A DNA stretch of 64,000 nt from Zwartia vadi (GTDB lineage: Bacteria > Pseudomonadota > Gammaproteobacteria > Burkholderiales > Burkholderiaceae_B). The position numbers and the translations under genes were made by a program. The notes below the pieces were generated by a model. The model was not told where the DNA came from and did not search any database. It worked only from the letters and a program-made list of their open reading frames with translations. Numbering within the stretch: position 1 is the stretch's first letter; every line of letters begins with the position of its first letter. Of this stretch, positions 1 to 8,982 are shown in pieces. The DNA lies in assembly GCF_030410375.1 (NCBI RefSeq), contig NZ_JAUHHE010000001.1:124001-188000 (forward strand). The letters are read 5' to 3'.

Positions 1-570
1 CCCCTTGTACGGAATGTGCGTCATCTTGACGCCAGCTGCTTTCTCAAAAAACAGCATGGCGATATGGTCATCGGAGCCCACCCCGGTTGAACCAACAGTG
101 ACTTTGCCCGGGTTAGCTTTCGCATACGCGGCAAGTTCTTTAAGATTGTTGATCGGACTTGAGGTATTCAAGGTAAAGGCGCCGGGATCATCAATCAAAT
201 TACCGATCAGGTCATAACTCTGCCAACCAAAAGTTGAAGGACGCTCAATCGGAATGGACAGCATATTGGGTGTATTGACAAAACCGATGGTGTAGCCATC
301 GGGTGTTGCCTTGGCGATTTCAGCAAAGCCGATGCCGCCCCCTGCACCCGGACGGTTTGTCACGATAATGCGCGCATTATTGCCCAGATGTTTTTCAATA
401 TACGGGGCAATCAAACGCCCGATCAGATCGGTGCCACCGCCTGGTGCGAAAGCAATAATCATCGTAATGGGCTTGGTTGGATACTGAGCGGCCGCCGAGC
501 CGGACCAGGCAGCCGCGGCCAGTAACGCCACGCCACTCAGGCGACCCAACTTGTTCATGATTTTCTTCAT
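1..570 (-). CDS. Bug/TctC-family periplasmic substrate-binding protein, 3' end cut by window
   Basis: Periplasmic solute-binding component of the tripartite tricarboxylate transporter type. It would bind a carboxylate and present it to a TctAB-like permease. The 190 visible residues start with a classic signal peptide (basic MKK, Ala/Leu-rich core, A-A-A before QYP at about residue 29). They continue with the family hallmarks YPTKPITMI, APGGGTD (about 42-48) and NRPGAGGG (about 72-79). The ATG at 570 is preceded by GAGGAG at good spacing. The frame stays open to base 1, so about 130 C-terminal residues should lie outside the window. It is the last visible gene of a minus-strand run of catabolic genes, which suggests it delivers their substrate. 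The ligand cannot be read from sequence; Bug proteins are highly paralogous in Bordetella-like bacteria. Confidence 0.92.
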   Translation of the reverse strand, partial: MKKIMNKLGRLSGVALLAAAAWSGSAAAQYPTKPITMIIAFAPGGGTDLIGRLIAPYIEKHLGNNARIIVTNRPGAGGGIGFAEIAKATPDGYTIGFVNTPNMLSIPIERPSTFGWQSYDLIGNLIDDPGAFTLNTSSPINNLKELAAYAKANPGKVTVGSTGVGSDDHIAMLFFEKAAGVKMTHIPYKG

Positions 571-644
571 ACTCACTCTCCTCGGTTTAGTGCTGTTTTA
601 AGTATTGTTTTAAGTACAACTGTGTTGACGTATTGAGCAAACTT

Positions 645-1670
645 TTAACCAAACATCTTTTTATATTTTTCCAAAAATACTGGAAATACCTCAGGATTCA
701 CCAAACGTGGCGGACGCTCTCCACGCAGGATCACTTCGATTTGAGCTGCACCCATCGCTGCAGCATTGCCGCGCGCCTCATGTTTCACACCCGCAGTGTG
801 ATAAGTTGCGGTGACATTTGGCAGGCTCAGTAAAGGATTGTCCGGTGCGGGGGGCTCGACAGACCAGACATCAAGGCCCGCCCCGGAAAGATGCTGATCG
901 CGCAGAGCTTCGTAGAGCGCATGCTCATCATGGATCCCCCCGCGAGCCGTCGCGATAAACACCGCGCCTTTTTTCATCGCGCGGAACTCTTTGGCACCAA
1001 TCCAATTCAAGGTCTCAGGCGTACGGGGACAATGGACAGTCACAACATCGGAGCGGGCCAATAACTCCTCAAAGCTCACAGGCGTCGCGCCGCGACGCTT
1101 GATTTCCTCTGGCGACAAATAAGGGTCATAGCCCAATACCGTCATGTCAAAAGCACGAGAGAGCTCGGCCATCCGGGTGCCGATATTACCCACACCCACG
1201 ATGCCGATTGTCAAGCCGCGTATATCATTGCCCATCAGGTCTTCGCGGGTAGTATATGCATTGGCGCGCATGACACGATCAGACTCGGTGATTCGATGTT
1301 TAACCGAAAGCAAGAGACCTAGCGCGTGCTCGGCAACCGAGTTGGCGTTACAGCCGGACTGATTGACCACCAAGACACCATGACGATTGCAGGCCTCGAC
1401 ATCAACGGGATCGTATCCGGCGCCCGACGTGGATGCACACAATAAATTAGGCATCTTGCTGAGCAAGGCATCATCTACCCGCCATTGAGATGGCACCTCA
1501 TCACGCGCTGCGCAGATATGGTAGACATGCGCCTCTTTAAAAAGCGCGAGCGTCTTTTTTTCCTCATCCGAGTACTGGCAGACAGAGACGTCAACGTCCT
1601 TGAGTCCGCTCATATGGCGATCAAACGCCGGGTTCAACCAGAAATCAAAACGCACAACCTTTTTTTTCAT
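645..1670 (-). CDS. D-isomer-specific 2-hydroxyacid dehydrogenase (NAD-dependent)
   Basis: Cytosolic NAD(P)-dependent oxidoreductase of the D-2-hydroxyacid dehydrogenase family, interconverting a 2-keto acid and a D-2-hydroxy acid. The 341 residues hold the nucleotide-binding GVGNIG at about 159-164. The usual catalytic trio is present: Arg in TARGG (about 243), Glu in SVEPP (about 272) and His in YHTAG (about 291). The ATG at 1670 has GGAG five bases upstream. It sits between an RraA/HMG-aldolase-like gene and a TctC-type binding protein on the same strand, so it probably works on an intermediate of the same catabolic route. Phosphoglycerate dehydrogenase or hydroxypyruvate/glyoxylate reductase roles are alternatives. 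Substrate is not predictable; family assignment is firm. Confidence 0.9.
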   Translation of the reverse strand: MKKKVVRFDFWLNPAFDRHMSGLKDVDVSVCQYSDEEKKTLALFKEAHVYHICAARDEVPSQWRVDDALLSKMPNLLCASTSGAGYDPVDVEACNRHGVLVVNQSGCNANSVAEHALGLLLSVKHRITESDRVMRANAYTTREDLMGNDIRGLTIGIVGVGNIGTRMAELSRAFDMTVLGYDPYLSPEEIKRRGATPVSFEELLARSDVVTVHCPRTPETLNWIGAKEFRAMKKGAVFIATARGGIHDEHALYEALRDQHLSGAGLDVWSVEPPAPDNPLLSLPNVTATYHTAGVKHEARGNAAAMGAAQIEVILRGERPPRLVNPEVFPVFLEKYKKMFG

Positions 1671-1690
1671 TGTCTCCGTCCAAGAAGGCT

Positions 1691-1761
1691 CTGCCCACCG
1701 TAGTGGGCAGTGTGACTGATTTTTATTGATTCAGCGCATCCTGTGTATCAGGGTATGCGCT
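1691..1761. other. Two intergenic hairpins between the HMG-aldolase-like and 2-hydroxyacid dehydrogenase genes
   Basis: The 106-bp gap holds two stem-loops. The first pairs CTGCCCAC (1691-1698) with GTGGGCAG (1703-1710) around a 4-base loop. The second pairs AGCGCAT plus CCTG (1733-1743) with CAGG plus ATGCGCT (1749-1761) with a 2-base bulge. Neither is followed by a proper U-run on either strand, so they are not clear Rho-independent terminators. They may be mRNA processing or stability elements within the minus-strand operon. Confidence 0.5.
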
Positions 1762-1776
1762 TATAGCGATCAATGT

Positions 1777-2448
1777 TTACTTGAGAACGCCTTTCGCACG
1801 CAAGGACTGATCGACCCAGCTGCGGTCCAGCGTGCCTTTGGCGATTTTGGCGAAAATCTCTTTTTCTTTCTTTTCGATCTCGGCTACAACTTTTGCCAAC
1901 TGCTCCGCCATGTCGGGACGAATCGCAAAAACGCCGTCATGATCGCCCACAATGATGTCACCGGGATGCACCACCATACCATCCACACACACCGTCACAT
2001 TGATCTCGCCGGGACCTTCTTTGTAAGGACCGCGGTGCGAGATGGAGCGTGCGAACACAGGGAATTTCCCCTTGCTCAACGCATCGAAGTCACGGATCGG
2101 GCCATCGATCACGAAACCGGCAATCTTGCGGCTTTCAGCCAAAGTCGACATGATCTCGCCGATGATCGCGTTGCGCTGGGGACCACCCGCATCGACCACG
2201 ATCACGTCGCCTGGCGCAGCCATATCAATCGCTTTGTGCACCATCAGATTGTCGCCAGGCGCAGTCTTGACAGTGAAAGCACGTCCGAGAATGCGGCCGC
2301 CTTTATGGATGGGTCGCAAATCAACCGTACCATTTGTGCGACTCACCGCATCGCTGATATTGGCCACCGCGAATTTTGCGAATTTTTTCAGCGTTGCATT
2401 GCTGACAGTGTGCTTGTGTGTGTTGACTGCAAATCCCAGGTCTGCCAT
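1777..2448 (-). CDS. RraA-fold protein, HMG/CHA aldolase-like (4-hydroxy-4-methyl-2-oxoglutarate aldolase family)
   Basis: A 223-residue RraA-like fold protein. Family members either inhibit RNase E (true RraA) or are divalent-metal class II pyruvate aldolases acting on 4-hydroxy-4-methyl-2-oxoglutarate or 4-carboxy-4-hydroxy-2-oxoadipate in aromatic-acid catabolism. The aldolase hallmark Arg-Asp pair is present in GPIRDFD (about 117-123), and GEIM at about 97-100 lines the metal/pyruvate site. The frame continues upstream to 2517, but the ATG at 2448 (MADLGF) has GGAG six bases before it and matches the family N-terminus. Neighbours (hydroxy-acid oxidase, hydroxy-acid dehydrogenase, TctC protein) favour the catabolic aldolase reading. 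The substrate is inferred only. Confidence 0.85.
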   Translation of the reverse strand: MADLGFAVNTHKHTVSNATLKKFAKFAVANISDAVSRTNGTVDLRPIHKGGRILGRAFTVKTAPGDNLMVHKAIDMAAPGDVIVVDAGGPQRNAIIGEIMSTLAESRKIAGFVIDGPIRDFDALSKGKFPVFARSISHRGPYKEGPGEINVTVCVDGMVVHPGDIIVGDHDGVFAIRPDMAEQLAKVVAEIEKKEKEIFAKIAKGTLDRSWVDQSLRAKGVLK

Positions 2449-2517
2449 GTTGACTCCGTATTTAAAAAAGGAAAGCGCGAAAGAACTGCAAAAAAATATC
2501 GGGGTACTGCAAAACAA

Positions 2518-3687
2518 TTAAGAACGTCCGACGTGAATCAAAGATTCGGGAGAGAGTTCGTGGAGATGGTTGATACCCATCATCGCCATGTTGCGTGAAA
2601 TCTCTTGAGACAGCAAGGAAATGGCGTGATCCACACCCGCCGGACCACCCACAGCTGCCGCATAATTAAAAGGCCGGCCCAAAAACACACAACGCGCACC
2701 AAGCGCCAAAGCCTTTAAAACGTCCGTTCCACGCCGCACACCACTATCGAGCATGACGGGACCGTCTTTGAACTCCTCGAGGATTTGCGGCAGCATGCGC
2801 AAAGGCGCCACGGCACCGTCGAGCTGACGGCCGCCATGGTTAGACACAATCACGCCATCCATGCCATACTGCCTCGCCAATGCTGCATCGGCAGGATGCA
2901 AGATACCCTTGATGACCATCGGGCCCTTCCAGCGCGCGCGAATCTCTCGCACGTGCTCCCAATTCAGATGACCTCTTGACGAGAAATCTCGCATCACATT
3001 GGCAGACATGATTGGTGCGCCGCGCGTGGCGAAAGAATTTTCAAAGTGCGGCATACCGTGCCGCATTAGTGTTTTTAAAAATGTCCCGAATAACCATCGA
3101 GGATGACTGATCCCCTCCCAGGCCAGACGCAGACTCGGACGCAAGGGGGTTGAAAAACCAGTCCTCACATTGTTTTCACGGTTCGCCGAAGATGGTGTGT
3201 CCACCGTAATCACCAAGGTCTTGAAACCCGCAGCGGCCACGCGATCGATCAAGGGAGCAATCTGATCGACCTTACCAGGAAGATAGGCCTGAAACCAGGC
3301 GTCGGGGGCGACGGCAACCAGTTCTTCCATCCGGATCAAGGATGAACCACTCATAATCATGGGGATGTTGGCGCGCTTGGCAGCCTCGGCGAGCACGATA
3401 TCGCCACGATACGCCGACATCGCGGTGATGCCCATGGGCGCCATGCCAAATGGCGAGGCGTACTGTTTACCAAACACTTCGACCGTCTGCGTGCGCTGTG
3501 AAATATCGACCAGGATACGAGATACAAATTCGTATTCGGCAAAGACGTCTCGATTGGCACGCAAAGAGTGGCAGTCCTCGCAGGCACCTGATACATAGCC
3601 ATATATCGGCTTAGGTAAACGTTTGGCCGCAGCCCGTTCGAAATCAGCCAAGGAAAGGATCTTGGATAAAGCGCGTGTCTCAGTCAT
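2518..3687 (-). CDS. FMN-dependent alpha-hydroxy-acid oxidase/dehydrogenase (LldD/glycolate oxidase family)
   Basis: A 389-residue FMN (beta/alpha)8-barrel enzyme that oxidises an L-2-hydroxy acid such as lactate, mandelate or glycolate to the keto acid. Visible motifs are the N-terminal YGYVSG segment, GMAPMGITAM (about 81-90), Lys in MVIKGILHP (about 260) and the active-site SNHGGRQLDG (about 282-291), with catalytic His 284 and substrate-binding Arg 287. The open frame runs back to 4014 inside the tcdA gene. The ATG at 3687 (MTETRA) gives the family length and leaves 4 bp to the tcdA stop. No strong Shine-Dalgarno is visible, so translation is probably coupled to tcdA. The exact substrate is unknown. 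Confidence 0.9.
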   Translation of the reverse strand: MTETRALSKILSLADFERAAAKRLPKPIYGYVSGACEDCHSLRANRDVFAEYEFVSRILVDISQRTQTVEVFGKQYASPFGMAPMGITAMSAYRGDIVLAEAAKRANIPMIMSGSSLIRMEELVAVAPDAWFQAYLPGKVDQIAPLIDRVAAAGFKTLVITVDTPSSANRENNVRTGFSTPLRPSLRLAWEGISHPRWLFGTFLKTLMRHGMPHFENSFATRGAPIMSANVMRDFSSRGHLNWEHVREIRARWKGPMVIKGILHPADAALARQYGMDGVIVSNHGGRQLDGAVAPLRMLPQILEEFKDGPVMLDSGVRRGTDVLKALALGARCVFLGRPFNYAAAVGGPAGVDHAISLLSQEISRNMAMMGINHLHELSPESLIHVGRS

Positions 3688-3691
3688 ATTT

Positions 3692-4612
3692 TTATTTTGC
3701 TTGCGTGTGAATAATCTTGCTGACGGCCTCCGCTGCCGCCGCAAGGCCCATGGATGCCGTGACAGTAACGCTAGAGCCGTACCCTGCGCAAGAGAGTCCT
3801 TGCAATCCCGGCGATGCTTGATCGATATCCTGAGTCCGCTCGCTGTCAACCTGGTTGTCAAGCTGGCGGTCATTCTGACTGACATGCTTTGACGGACTGG
3901 TGAGCCAAGCCTCGGGCAAAATCGTCGGCTGATCAAGCCACAGCACGCGCACCCCCATTTTGGGTACGCGTTTGCGCGGTTTACCGGCCTCATTGGAGGC
4001 GCGCGCATAGCCATGCTGTTTTCTCAACACGTTGCGTAAACGCGCAAGAAGCGCGTCATGGGTTGCCTCGGAGAGATCCCCAGCGCGCAAGGACAGCAAA
4101 TCGGTTTTCCCACCGGCACCGCCGCAAACAATGAGAGGCTGATGCCGGGCCCGAGCCTGCAAGACCATGGCGACCTTGGCGCGCATCTGATCCGTGCAAT
4201 CGATCACGATATCAAGGTTTCCCGGCAAAACATGGCTCACATTTTCAGGGGTCAGGAAATCATCCACCAGAGTGACCCGACAAGCCGGGTTGATCCCCTG
4301 AATGCGAGACGCCATGGCCTCGACCTTGGATTGTCCAAGGGTGTCCGATAGCGCATGAACCTGACGATTGATATTGGACTCCGCGATATGGTCGAGGTCG
4401 ATCAGGGTCAAGGCACCGACCCCATGGCGTGACAACGCCTCTGCGGCCCACGAGCCCACGCCCCCAATCCCAACAACACCAACGTGCGCATGGCGCAGCG
4501 CATCATAGGCGCGGGGGCCGAACAGGCGCGCCAAACCGCCGAAACGACGTTGCGTATCGCTCTGAAGATCTGACTGATCAGGAACCTGACCATCCACCTG
4601 AAGTCCGTGCAT
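3692..4612 (-). CDS. tcdA: tRNA threonylcarbamoyladenosine dehydratase (CsdL/TcdA), E1-like
   Basis: ATP-dependent ThiF/MoeB-fold enzyme that cyclises t6A37 to ct6A37 in tRNAs reading ANN codons. The 306 residues include FGGLARLFG near the N-terminus, the nucleotide-binding GIGGVGSW (about 48-55), LIDLD, and a CTDQ/CGGAGGK segment. The C-terminal SSVTVTASMGLAAA also matches the family. It is longer than the roughly 270-residue E. coli protein because of a polar insert rich in Ser/Gln/Asp before the C-terminal helix. The frame reaches 4705, but the ATG at 4612 has AGGA at suitable spacing. It probably heads the minus-strand run with the hydroxy-acid oxidase only 4 bp downstream. Confidence 0.88.
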   Translation of the reverse strand: MHGLQVDGQVPDQSDLQSDTQRRFGGLARLFGPRAYDALRHAHVGVVGIGGVGSWAAEALSRHGVGALTLIDLDHIAESNINRQVHALSDTLGQSKVEAMASRIQGINPACRVTLVDDFLTPENVSHVLPGNLDIVIDCTDQMRAKVAMVLQARARHQPLIVCGGAGGKTDLLSLRAGDLSEATHDALLARLRNVLRKQHGYARASNEAGKPRKRVPKMGVRVLWLDQPTILPEAWLTSPSKHVSQNDRQLDNQVDSERTQDIDQASPGLQGLSCAGYGSSVTVTASMGLAAAAEAVSKIIHTQAK

Positions 4613-4722
4613 CAAGTATCCTAGGGTCTGCTGAATGATGCATTTTTGCATGATCCAGAAAAAAAATAGTGCTCCGCTCTCGACAAGTGCCGTGTTGAGG
4701 AACACAATTTACCTATATCACC

Positions 4723-5928
4723 GTGAGCATGTCGTCCCCACCCGCCCCATCTTCTGCCAAATTGTCCGCTTTCGCCGGGCCGATTGCTTTGTGCCTGCTC
4801 ATCATGATGATCCACATGGCGATTTCGGGTGGTCGCGTAGCAGTCTCCTTGACTGCGCTTGAGCTCAAACGCTCGACCTTCGAAGTCGGGATTTTGATTG
4901 CTGTGTTCGCACTGCTACCCATGCTGCTTTCTGTGAAAGCCGGTCGACTGCTCGATCAGATCGGACCTTGGCGTCCGATGCGGGCCAGCGCCTTCGTTGT
5001 AGTGTTTGGCATCATTTTGCCTTGGATCTGGCAAGATTTCATTGCTTTGATCATCTCGGCCGCCTGTGTCGGCATCGGGCACATGATCTTTCAAATCGCT
5101 GTGCAGCGACAAATGGGCCTCAGCGCCGGCGAAGAGCGTCTGCGCAACTTCTCCTGGCTGTCGCTTTCCATGGCGACCTCCGGTCTACTTGGACCGCTTT
5201 TGGCTGGTATCTCGATCGACCTGCTCGGCCACCGGGCAGTGTTTGCATTGCTTGCGATCTCGCCAGTCCTCTGTGTGTTTGGACTGTATCGTGTCCGTAC
5301 CTATCTCAAAACCTCCCACACCCCACCGAGCGCGGTCAGCCAAGCCAAGCAAAGCGTGACCGACCTGATTGCGAGCCCAAAGCTCAGACGTGTCTACACC
5401 GCAAACATGTTGCTCTCCAGCGCCTGGGACACCCATATGTTTGTCGTACCCATTTTTGGTGTGATGGTAGGTTTGTCGGCCACCACCATCGGCTTGATTT
5501 TGGCCTCCTTTGCAGCCGCCACCATTGTCGTGCGTCTGGCGCTCCCACTGCTGCAGCATCGCGTGCGCCCCTGGCAACTGATTCATTTCTCACTGATCAC
5601 AACCGGTCTGAACTTTGTTTTGTATCCATTTTTCGAACAAGTCTGGATTTTGATGACGCTTTCTTTTGTTCTGGGACTGGGTCTTGGTTCCACGCAGCCA
5701 AGCATTCTGGCGCTATTGCAACAAAACGCGCCCAATGGCCGCGCTGGTGAAGCCTTTGGTCTGCGCATGGCATTAATCAACGGCTGTCAGGTCACCCTGC
5801 CACTGGCCTTTGGTGCGCTGGGTGCAGTCATCGGCATCATGCCGCTTTTTTGGCTGACTGCAGCGGGCCTGGGCGCCGGAAGATGGTTCACACGTCATGC
5901 GGGAAAGGACAACAAGTCAGAATCATGA
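4723..5928 (+). CDS. MFS transporter
   Basis: Inner-membrane major facilitator protein of 401 residues with about 12 hydrophobic segments. The cytoplasmic loop between segments 2 and 3 reads GRLLDQIGPWRPM, a recognisable form of the MFS G-x-x-x-D-x-x-G-x-R/K signature. A central polar loop (KTSHTPPSAVSQAKQSV) separates the two halves. The first codon is GTG at 4723; an ATG two codons later (4729) is an equal candidate, and no strong Shine-Dalgarno distinguishes them. Its stop overlaps the start of the following gene in an ATGA junction, so the two are translationally coupled. It is divergent from tcdA. Substrate cannot be predicted. Confidence 0.85.
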   Translation: MSMSSPPAPSSAKLSAFAGPIALCLLIMMIHMAISGGRVAVSLTALELKRSTFEVGILIAVFALLPMLLSVKAGRLLDQIGPWRPMRASAFVVVFGIILPWIWQDFIALIISAACVGIGHMIFQIAVQRQMGLSAGEERLRNFSWLSLSMATSGLLGPLLAGISIDLLGHRAVFALLAISPVLCVFGLYRVRTYLKTSHTPPSAVSQAKQSVTDLIASPKLRRVYTANMLLSSAWDTHMFVVPIFGVMVGLSATTIGLILASFAAATIVVRLALPLLQHRVRPWQLIHFSLITTGLNFVLYPFFEQVWILMTLSFVLGLGLGSTQPSILALLQQNAPNGRAGEAFGLRMALINGCQVTLPLAFGALGAVIGIMPLFWLTAAGLGAGRWFTRHAGKDNKSES

Positions 5929-6581
5929 GCACGTCTTCGCACATCCCGGCAGCCCCGCCAGTCAGTAGCTTTGCGCGCTGGTCTGAAGAGCGCTTAAAAG
6001 CCTCTCGAGAGGACGCCCTCAAGAACCGCCAACCCGGGCAAGACGTATGGATATTTGGTTATGGTTCGCTCATCTGGAAACCTGAATTCGACTTCCTTGA
6101 GCAGCGTCCGGCACTGCTGCCCGGTCACCATCGTGCGCTGTGTCTCTGGTCGCGCATCAATCGCGGGACACCGGAACTCCCGGGTTTAGTGTTTGGACTC
6201 GAAAAGGGCGGTGAGTGCCATGGCATGGCGTTCAGGCTGGCTGACAATTTAGTCGAGCCGGTTTTTGAAGCACTTTGGCGTCGGGAAATGTCTACCGGCG
6301 CCTATCACCCGCGCTGGATTGATTGTCAAACCCCCCAGGGTTCAGTGCGTGCGCTTGCCTTCATCATTGATCAATCTGGTCCGGCCTATGTGCCTGAACC
6401 AGAAGATGATGCCCTGATCGACATCGTGCTCAGAGCCTCGGGAATATATGGCACATGTCTGGAGTATGTGGCCCAAACCGCCGAAGCACTTGAAGCGGTG
6501 GGTATCCACGATGCCCGGCTCACCGCACTGGTGGCACGTTTAAAAAACAAAGCTCACCAAGCGCAGCGCTCCCTTTCCTGA
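5925..6581 (+). CDS. ChaC-like gamma-glutamylcyclotransferase
   Basis: A 218-residue cytosolic enzyme of the ChaC/GCT2 class, which cleaves glutathione to 5-oxoproline and Cys-Gly. The substrate-binding GYGSLIW sits at about 45-51. The expected catalytic Glu lies in ALWRREM at about 121, both at family positions. An upstream in-frame extension (from 5850) is only the tail of the MFS gene read in another frame; the ATG at 5925 overlaps that gene's stop by 4 nt (ATGA). Coupling with a transporter suggests linked function in thiol or peptide turnover, which is inference. Confidence 0.88.
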   Translation: MSTSSHIPAAPPVSSFARWSEERLKASREDALKNRQPGQDVWIFGYGSLIWKPEFDFLEQRPALLPGHHRALCLWSRINRGTPELPGLVFGLEKGGECHGMAFRLADNLVEPVFEALWRREMSTGAYHPRWIDCQTPQGSVRALAFIIDQSGPAYVPEPEDDALIDIVLRASGIYGTCLEYVAQTAEALEAVGIHDARLTALVARLKNKAHQAQRSLS

Positions 6582-6690
6582 ACACAGGTCTCTCAGCGCA
6601 ACGGTGCCGATGTCACGGTACACTCAAGGTTACATTTCAACCAGTTGACGGTCCTTATTTAACCTAACAGGCCCGTATCGGATCCGAATC

Positions 6691-7326
6691 ATGTCTATTG
6701 CCGATATTCGACAAAGCTACGAAAAATACACACTGCTGGAAAAAGACGCGAAAGCCTCGCCCTACGATCAGTTTTCAGTATGGTTCGACCAGGCCTTGAG
6801 TCAAAATGTGCCCGAGCCGACTGCAATGACGCTTTCAACCGCCGATGCGAAGGGTCGTCCTTCTTCCCGCATCGTACTGCTCAAGGGCGTAGACGAAACA
6901 GGTTTTCTTTTCTTCACCAACTACGAATCACGCAAGGGTCTCGAGCTTGCCGTGCAACCTTGGGCAAGCTTATTGTTTTTCTGGCAACCGCTCGAACGCG
7001 AAGTCCGTATCGAAGGGATTGTGGAAAAAGTCACCGCTGCCGAGTCCGACGAGTATTTTCAAACTCGCCCAGTTGGTTCGCAAATCGGCGCCTGGACCTC
7101 ACCGCAGAGTCGACCCATCACGCTGGAGCAACTCGCGGCGACAGAAAAAGCGCTTAAAGAAAAATATGGCGACAACAAGCCACCCCGACCACCACACTGG
7201 GGGGGCTACCGACTCAAGCCAGAATATTTTGAATTCTGGCAGGGACGTCCTTCGCGTCTGCACGATCGCTTGATTTATCAACCAGATGTTGCGGGGAAGT
7301 GGACGATTGGACGTATTGCGCCCTGA
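6691..7326 (+). CDS. pdxH: Pyridoxine/pyridoxamine 5'-phosphate oxidase
   Basis: FMN enzyme that makes pyridoxal 5'-phosphate from PNP or PMP, the last step of PLP synthesis and salvage. At 211 residues it has the normal length. Family signatures are visible: [22 protein letters not shown] (FMN/PLP contacts, about 55-66), [14 protein letters not shown], and the C-terminal [13 protein letters not shown] with the terminal W-x-I-x-R-x-x-P pattern. The ATG at 6691 is the only sensible start; the Shine-Dalgarno is weak. One base separates its stop from the next gene's ATG, so the two are likely co-transcribed, which fits since the neighbour is also a flavin-type protein. Confidence 0.96.
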   Translation: MSIADIRQSYEKYTLLEKDAKASPYDQFSVWFDQALSQNVPEPTAMTLSTADAKGRPSSRIVLLKGVDETGFLFFTNYESRKGLELAVQPWASLLFFWQPLEREVRIEGIVEKVTAAESDEYFQTRPVGSQIGAWTSPQSRPITLEQLAATEKALKEKYGDNKPPRPPHWGGYRLKPEYFEFWQGRPSRLHDRLIYQPDVAGKWTIGRIAP

Positions 7327-7327
7327 C

Positions 7328-7837
7328 ATGAACACGACCCCACCCTCTTTTGATTCGTCTTTTTTCAGAGCAGCACTCGGCAGATTTCCAACAGGCGTAA
7401 CGGTGATTACCGCATCCGCTGACGGCATGCCGCCGGTTGGACTGACCGTGAGTTCATTCAACTCTGTCTCGCTTGAACCGCCTCTGGTTGTCTGGAGTCT
7501 GTCTCGTCGTTCCTCCTCGCTTCAGACGCTTGAGCGTTGCGAACGCTATGTCATCCACGTTTTGGGCTCCGACCAAATGTCTGTCTCCCAACGCTTCGCA
7601 AGCGGCACGGCGACCGAGCGCTTCAATGGCATCCCACTGACGCAAGCACCGAACGGCTCTCCCAGACTCGACTTGCAGTGTGCCGCGTGGTTTGAATGCG
7701 CCAACCATCGACGCTACGAAGAAGGTGATCACATCATTTTCATTGGCGCTGTGGAGCATTGCGCACGCAGCGAAGCACTTCCCTTGGTCTATCACGCTGG
7801 TGGCTACGACTTGACGCCCTCTAGCGGACTCAAATAA
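7328..7837 (+). CDS. Flavin reductase-like FMN-binding split-barrel protein
   Basis: A 169-residue member of the flavin reductase domain family (HpaC/FRP-like). It would use NAD(P)H to reduce free FMN or FAD, usually for a partner monooxygenase. The core [16 protein letters not shown] and the [21 protein letters not shown] block (about 37-57) are typical, as is the distal [11 protein letters not shown]. The ATG at 7328 follows the pdxH stop after one base. No monooxygenase lies next to it, so its partner is unknown. Alternatively it acts as a general flavin reductase. Confidence 0.88.
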   Translation: MNTTPPSFDSSFFRAALGRFPTGVTVITASADGMPPVGLTVSSFNSVSLEPPLVVWSLSRRSSSLQTLERCERYVIHVLGSDQMSVSQRFASGTATERFNGIPLTQAPNGSPRLDLQCAAWFECANHRRYEEGDHIIFIGAVEHCARSEALPLVYHAGGYDLTPSSGLK

Positions 7838-7856
7838 GAGAATTGAAAGAGACATC

Positions 7857-8966
7857 ATGAGTACAGATATTGATTGCATCGTCGTCGGAGCCGGTGTCGT
7901 CGGCTTGGCGATCGCACGCGCGCTTGCGCTGTCGGGGCGCGAAGTCATGGTGGTTGAAGCCGCCGAAGGCATTGGCACCGGCACCAGCGCCCGCAATTCC
8001 GAAGTCATTCACGCAGGGATTTACTACCCGGCTGGCAGTCTTAAAGCGAAACTCTGCGTGCAAGGCAGACATATGCTGTATGCCTATTGCGCGGAAAAAG
8101 GCGTCGCACACAAAAAAATCGGCAAACTCATCGTTGCGACAAGCGAAGAGGAAATCCCCAAGCTCACGGACATCCTTCAAAAAGCCAGAGTCAACGGCGT
8201 CGAGGATATGGAACTGCTCTCCGCCTCTCAAGCACAAGCACTTGAGCCTGCGCTGTTTTGCACGGCAGCTTTGTTATCCCCCTCCACAGGGATCATCGAC
8301 AGTCATGGTTTGATGCTCGCCTATCAGGGTGATGCCGAAAACGCTGGAGCTCAGTGCGTCTTTCATACCCCCCTTCTCTCTGGCAAAGTTCGCAGCCAGG
8401 GCGGCTTTGACTTGCAGTTCGGTGGCGCTGACGCCATGAGCTTGTCATGCAACGTCTTAATCAATGCCTCGGGATTACATGCACCCACCCTGGCTCGTCG
8501 CATCGAAGGCATTCCCGAGTCCTCGATTCCGACCGAGTATTTATGCAAGGGGAGCTACTTTACGCTGCAAGGTCGTGCGCCCTTCACGCGCCTGATTTAT
8601 CCCACACCTCATCATGCCGGGCTGGGCGTCCATCTCACACTGGACCTTGGCGGTCAGGCGAAATTTGGTCCCGACACAGAGTGGATCGACCGAGTGGATT
8701 ACGACATCGACCCCAGCCGTTGCGAAGGCTTTTACGAAGCGGTTCGCAGCTACTGGCCGGGCATGCAGGACGGCACGCTCTCTCCGGGATATACAGGGAT
8801 CCGCCCCAAAGTTTCAGGCCCCCATGAACCCGCAGCAGACTTCATGATCGTAGGCCCCGCCACGCATGGCATTCCCGGGCTCGTCAACCTGTTCGGCATC
8901 GAGTCGCCCGGACTCACCTCCAGCCTCGCCATCGCTCAGGAAACACTCGCGCGCCTCAACCCATAA
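7857..8966 (+). CDS. FAD-dependent oxidoreductase, L-2-hydroxyglutarate oxidase (LhgO)-like
   Basis: A 369-residue DAO-fold flavoprotein. The dinucleotide-binding GAGVVG lies at residues 11-16, followed by an acidic VVEA strand end. The sequence around [24 protein letters not shown] is the hallmark of the L-2-hydroxyglutarate oxidase/dehydrogenase family. The C-terminal GIRPKV and [16 protein letters not shown] complete the FAD site. Family members oxidise L-2-hydroxyglutarate to 2-oxoglutarate and pass electrons to quinone. Glutaryl-CoA dehydrogenase three genes downstream supports a glutarate/lysine-degradation role, but no CsiD homologue is visible here. AAGAGA precedes the ATG. Confidence 0.87.
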   Translation: MSTDIDCIVVGAGVVGLAIARALALSGREVMVVEAAEGIGTGTSARNSEVIHAGIYYPAGSLKAKLCVQGRHMLYAYCAEKGVAHKKIGKLIVATSEEEIPKLTDILQKARVNGVEDMELLSASQAQALEPALFCTAALLSPSTGIIDSHGLMLAYQGDAENAGAQCVFHTPLLSGKVRSQGGFDLQFGGADAMSLSCNVLINASGLHAPTLARRIEGIPESSIPTEYLCKGSYFTLQGRAPFTRLIYPTPHHAGLGVHLTLDLGGQAKFGPDTEWIDRVDYDIDPSRCEGFYEAVRSYWPGMQDGTLSPGYTGIRPKVSGPHEPAADFMIVGPATHGIPGLVNLFGIESPGLTSSLAIAQETLARLNP

Positions 8967-8982
8967 GCAGGAAACAATCAAG

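Noticed and set aside
1726..2598. A 290-residue plus-strand open frame across the HMG-aldolase-like gene
   Set aside because: It is the antisense shadow of a well-conserved gene; the product has no recognisable family and is His/Arg-rich in the way antisense frames are.
3688..4014. Longer start for the hydroxy-acid oxidase, reading into tcdA
   Set aside because: The extra 109 residues are basic, unconserved and lie in another frame of tcdA; the family N-terminus starts at 3687.
4968..5750. A 260-residue open frame inside the MFS gene
   Set aside because: It is a shifted shadow with no transmembrane pattern or conserved motif; the overlapping MFS frame is clearly the real one.
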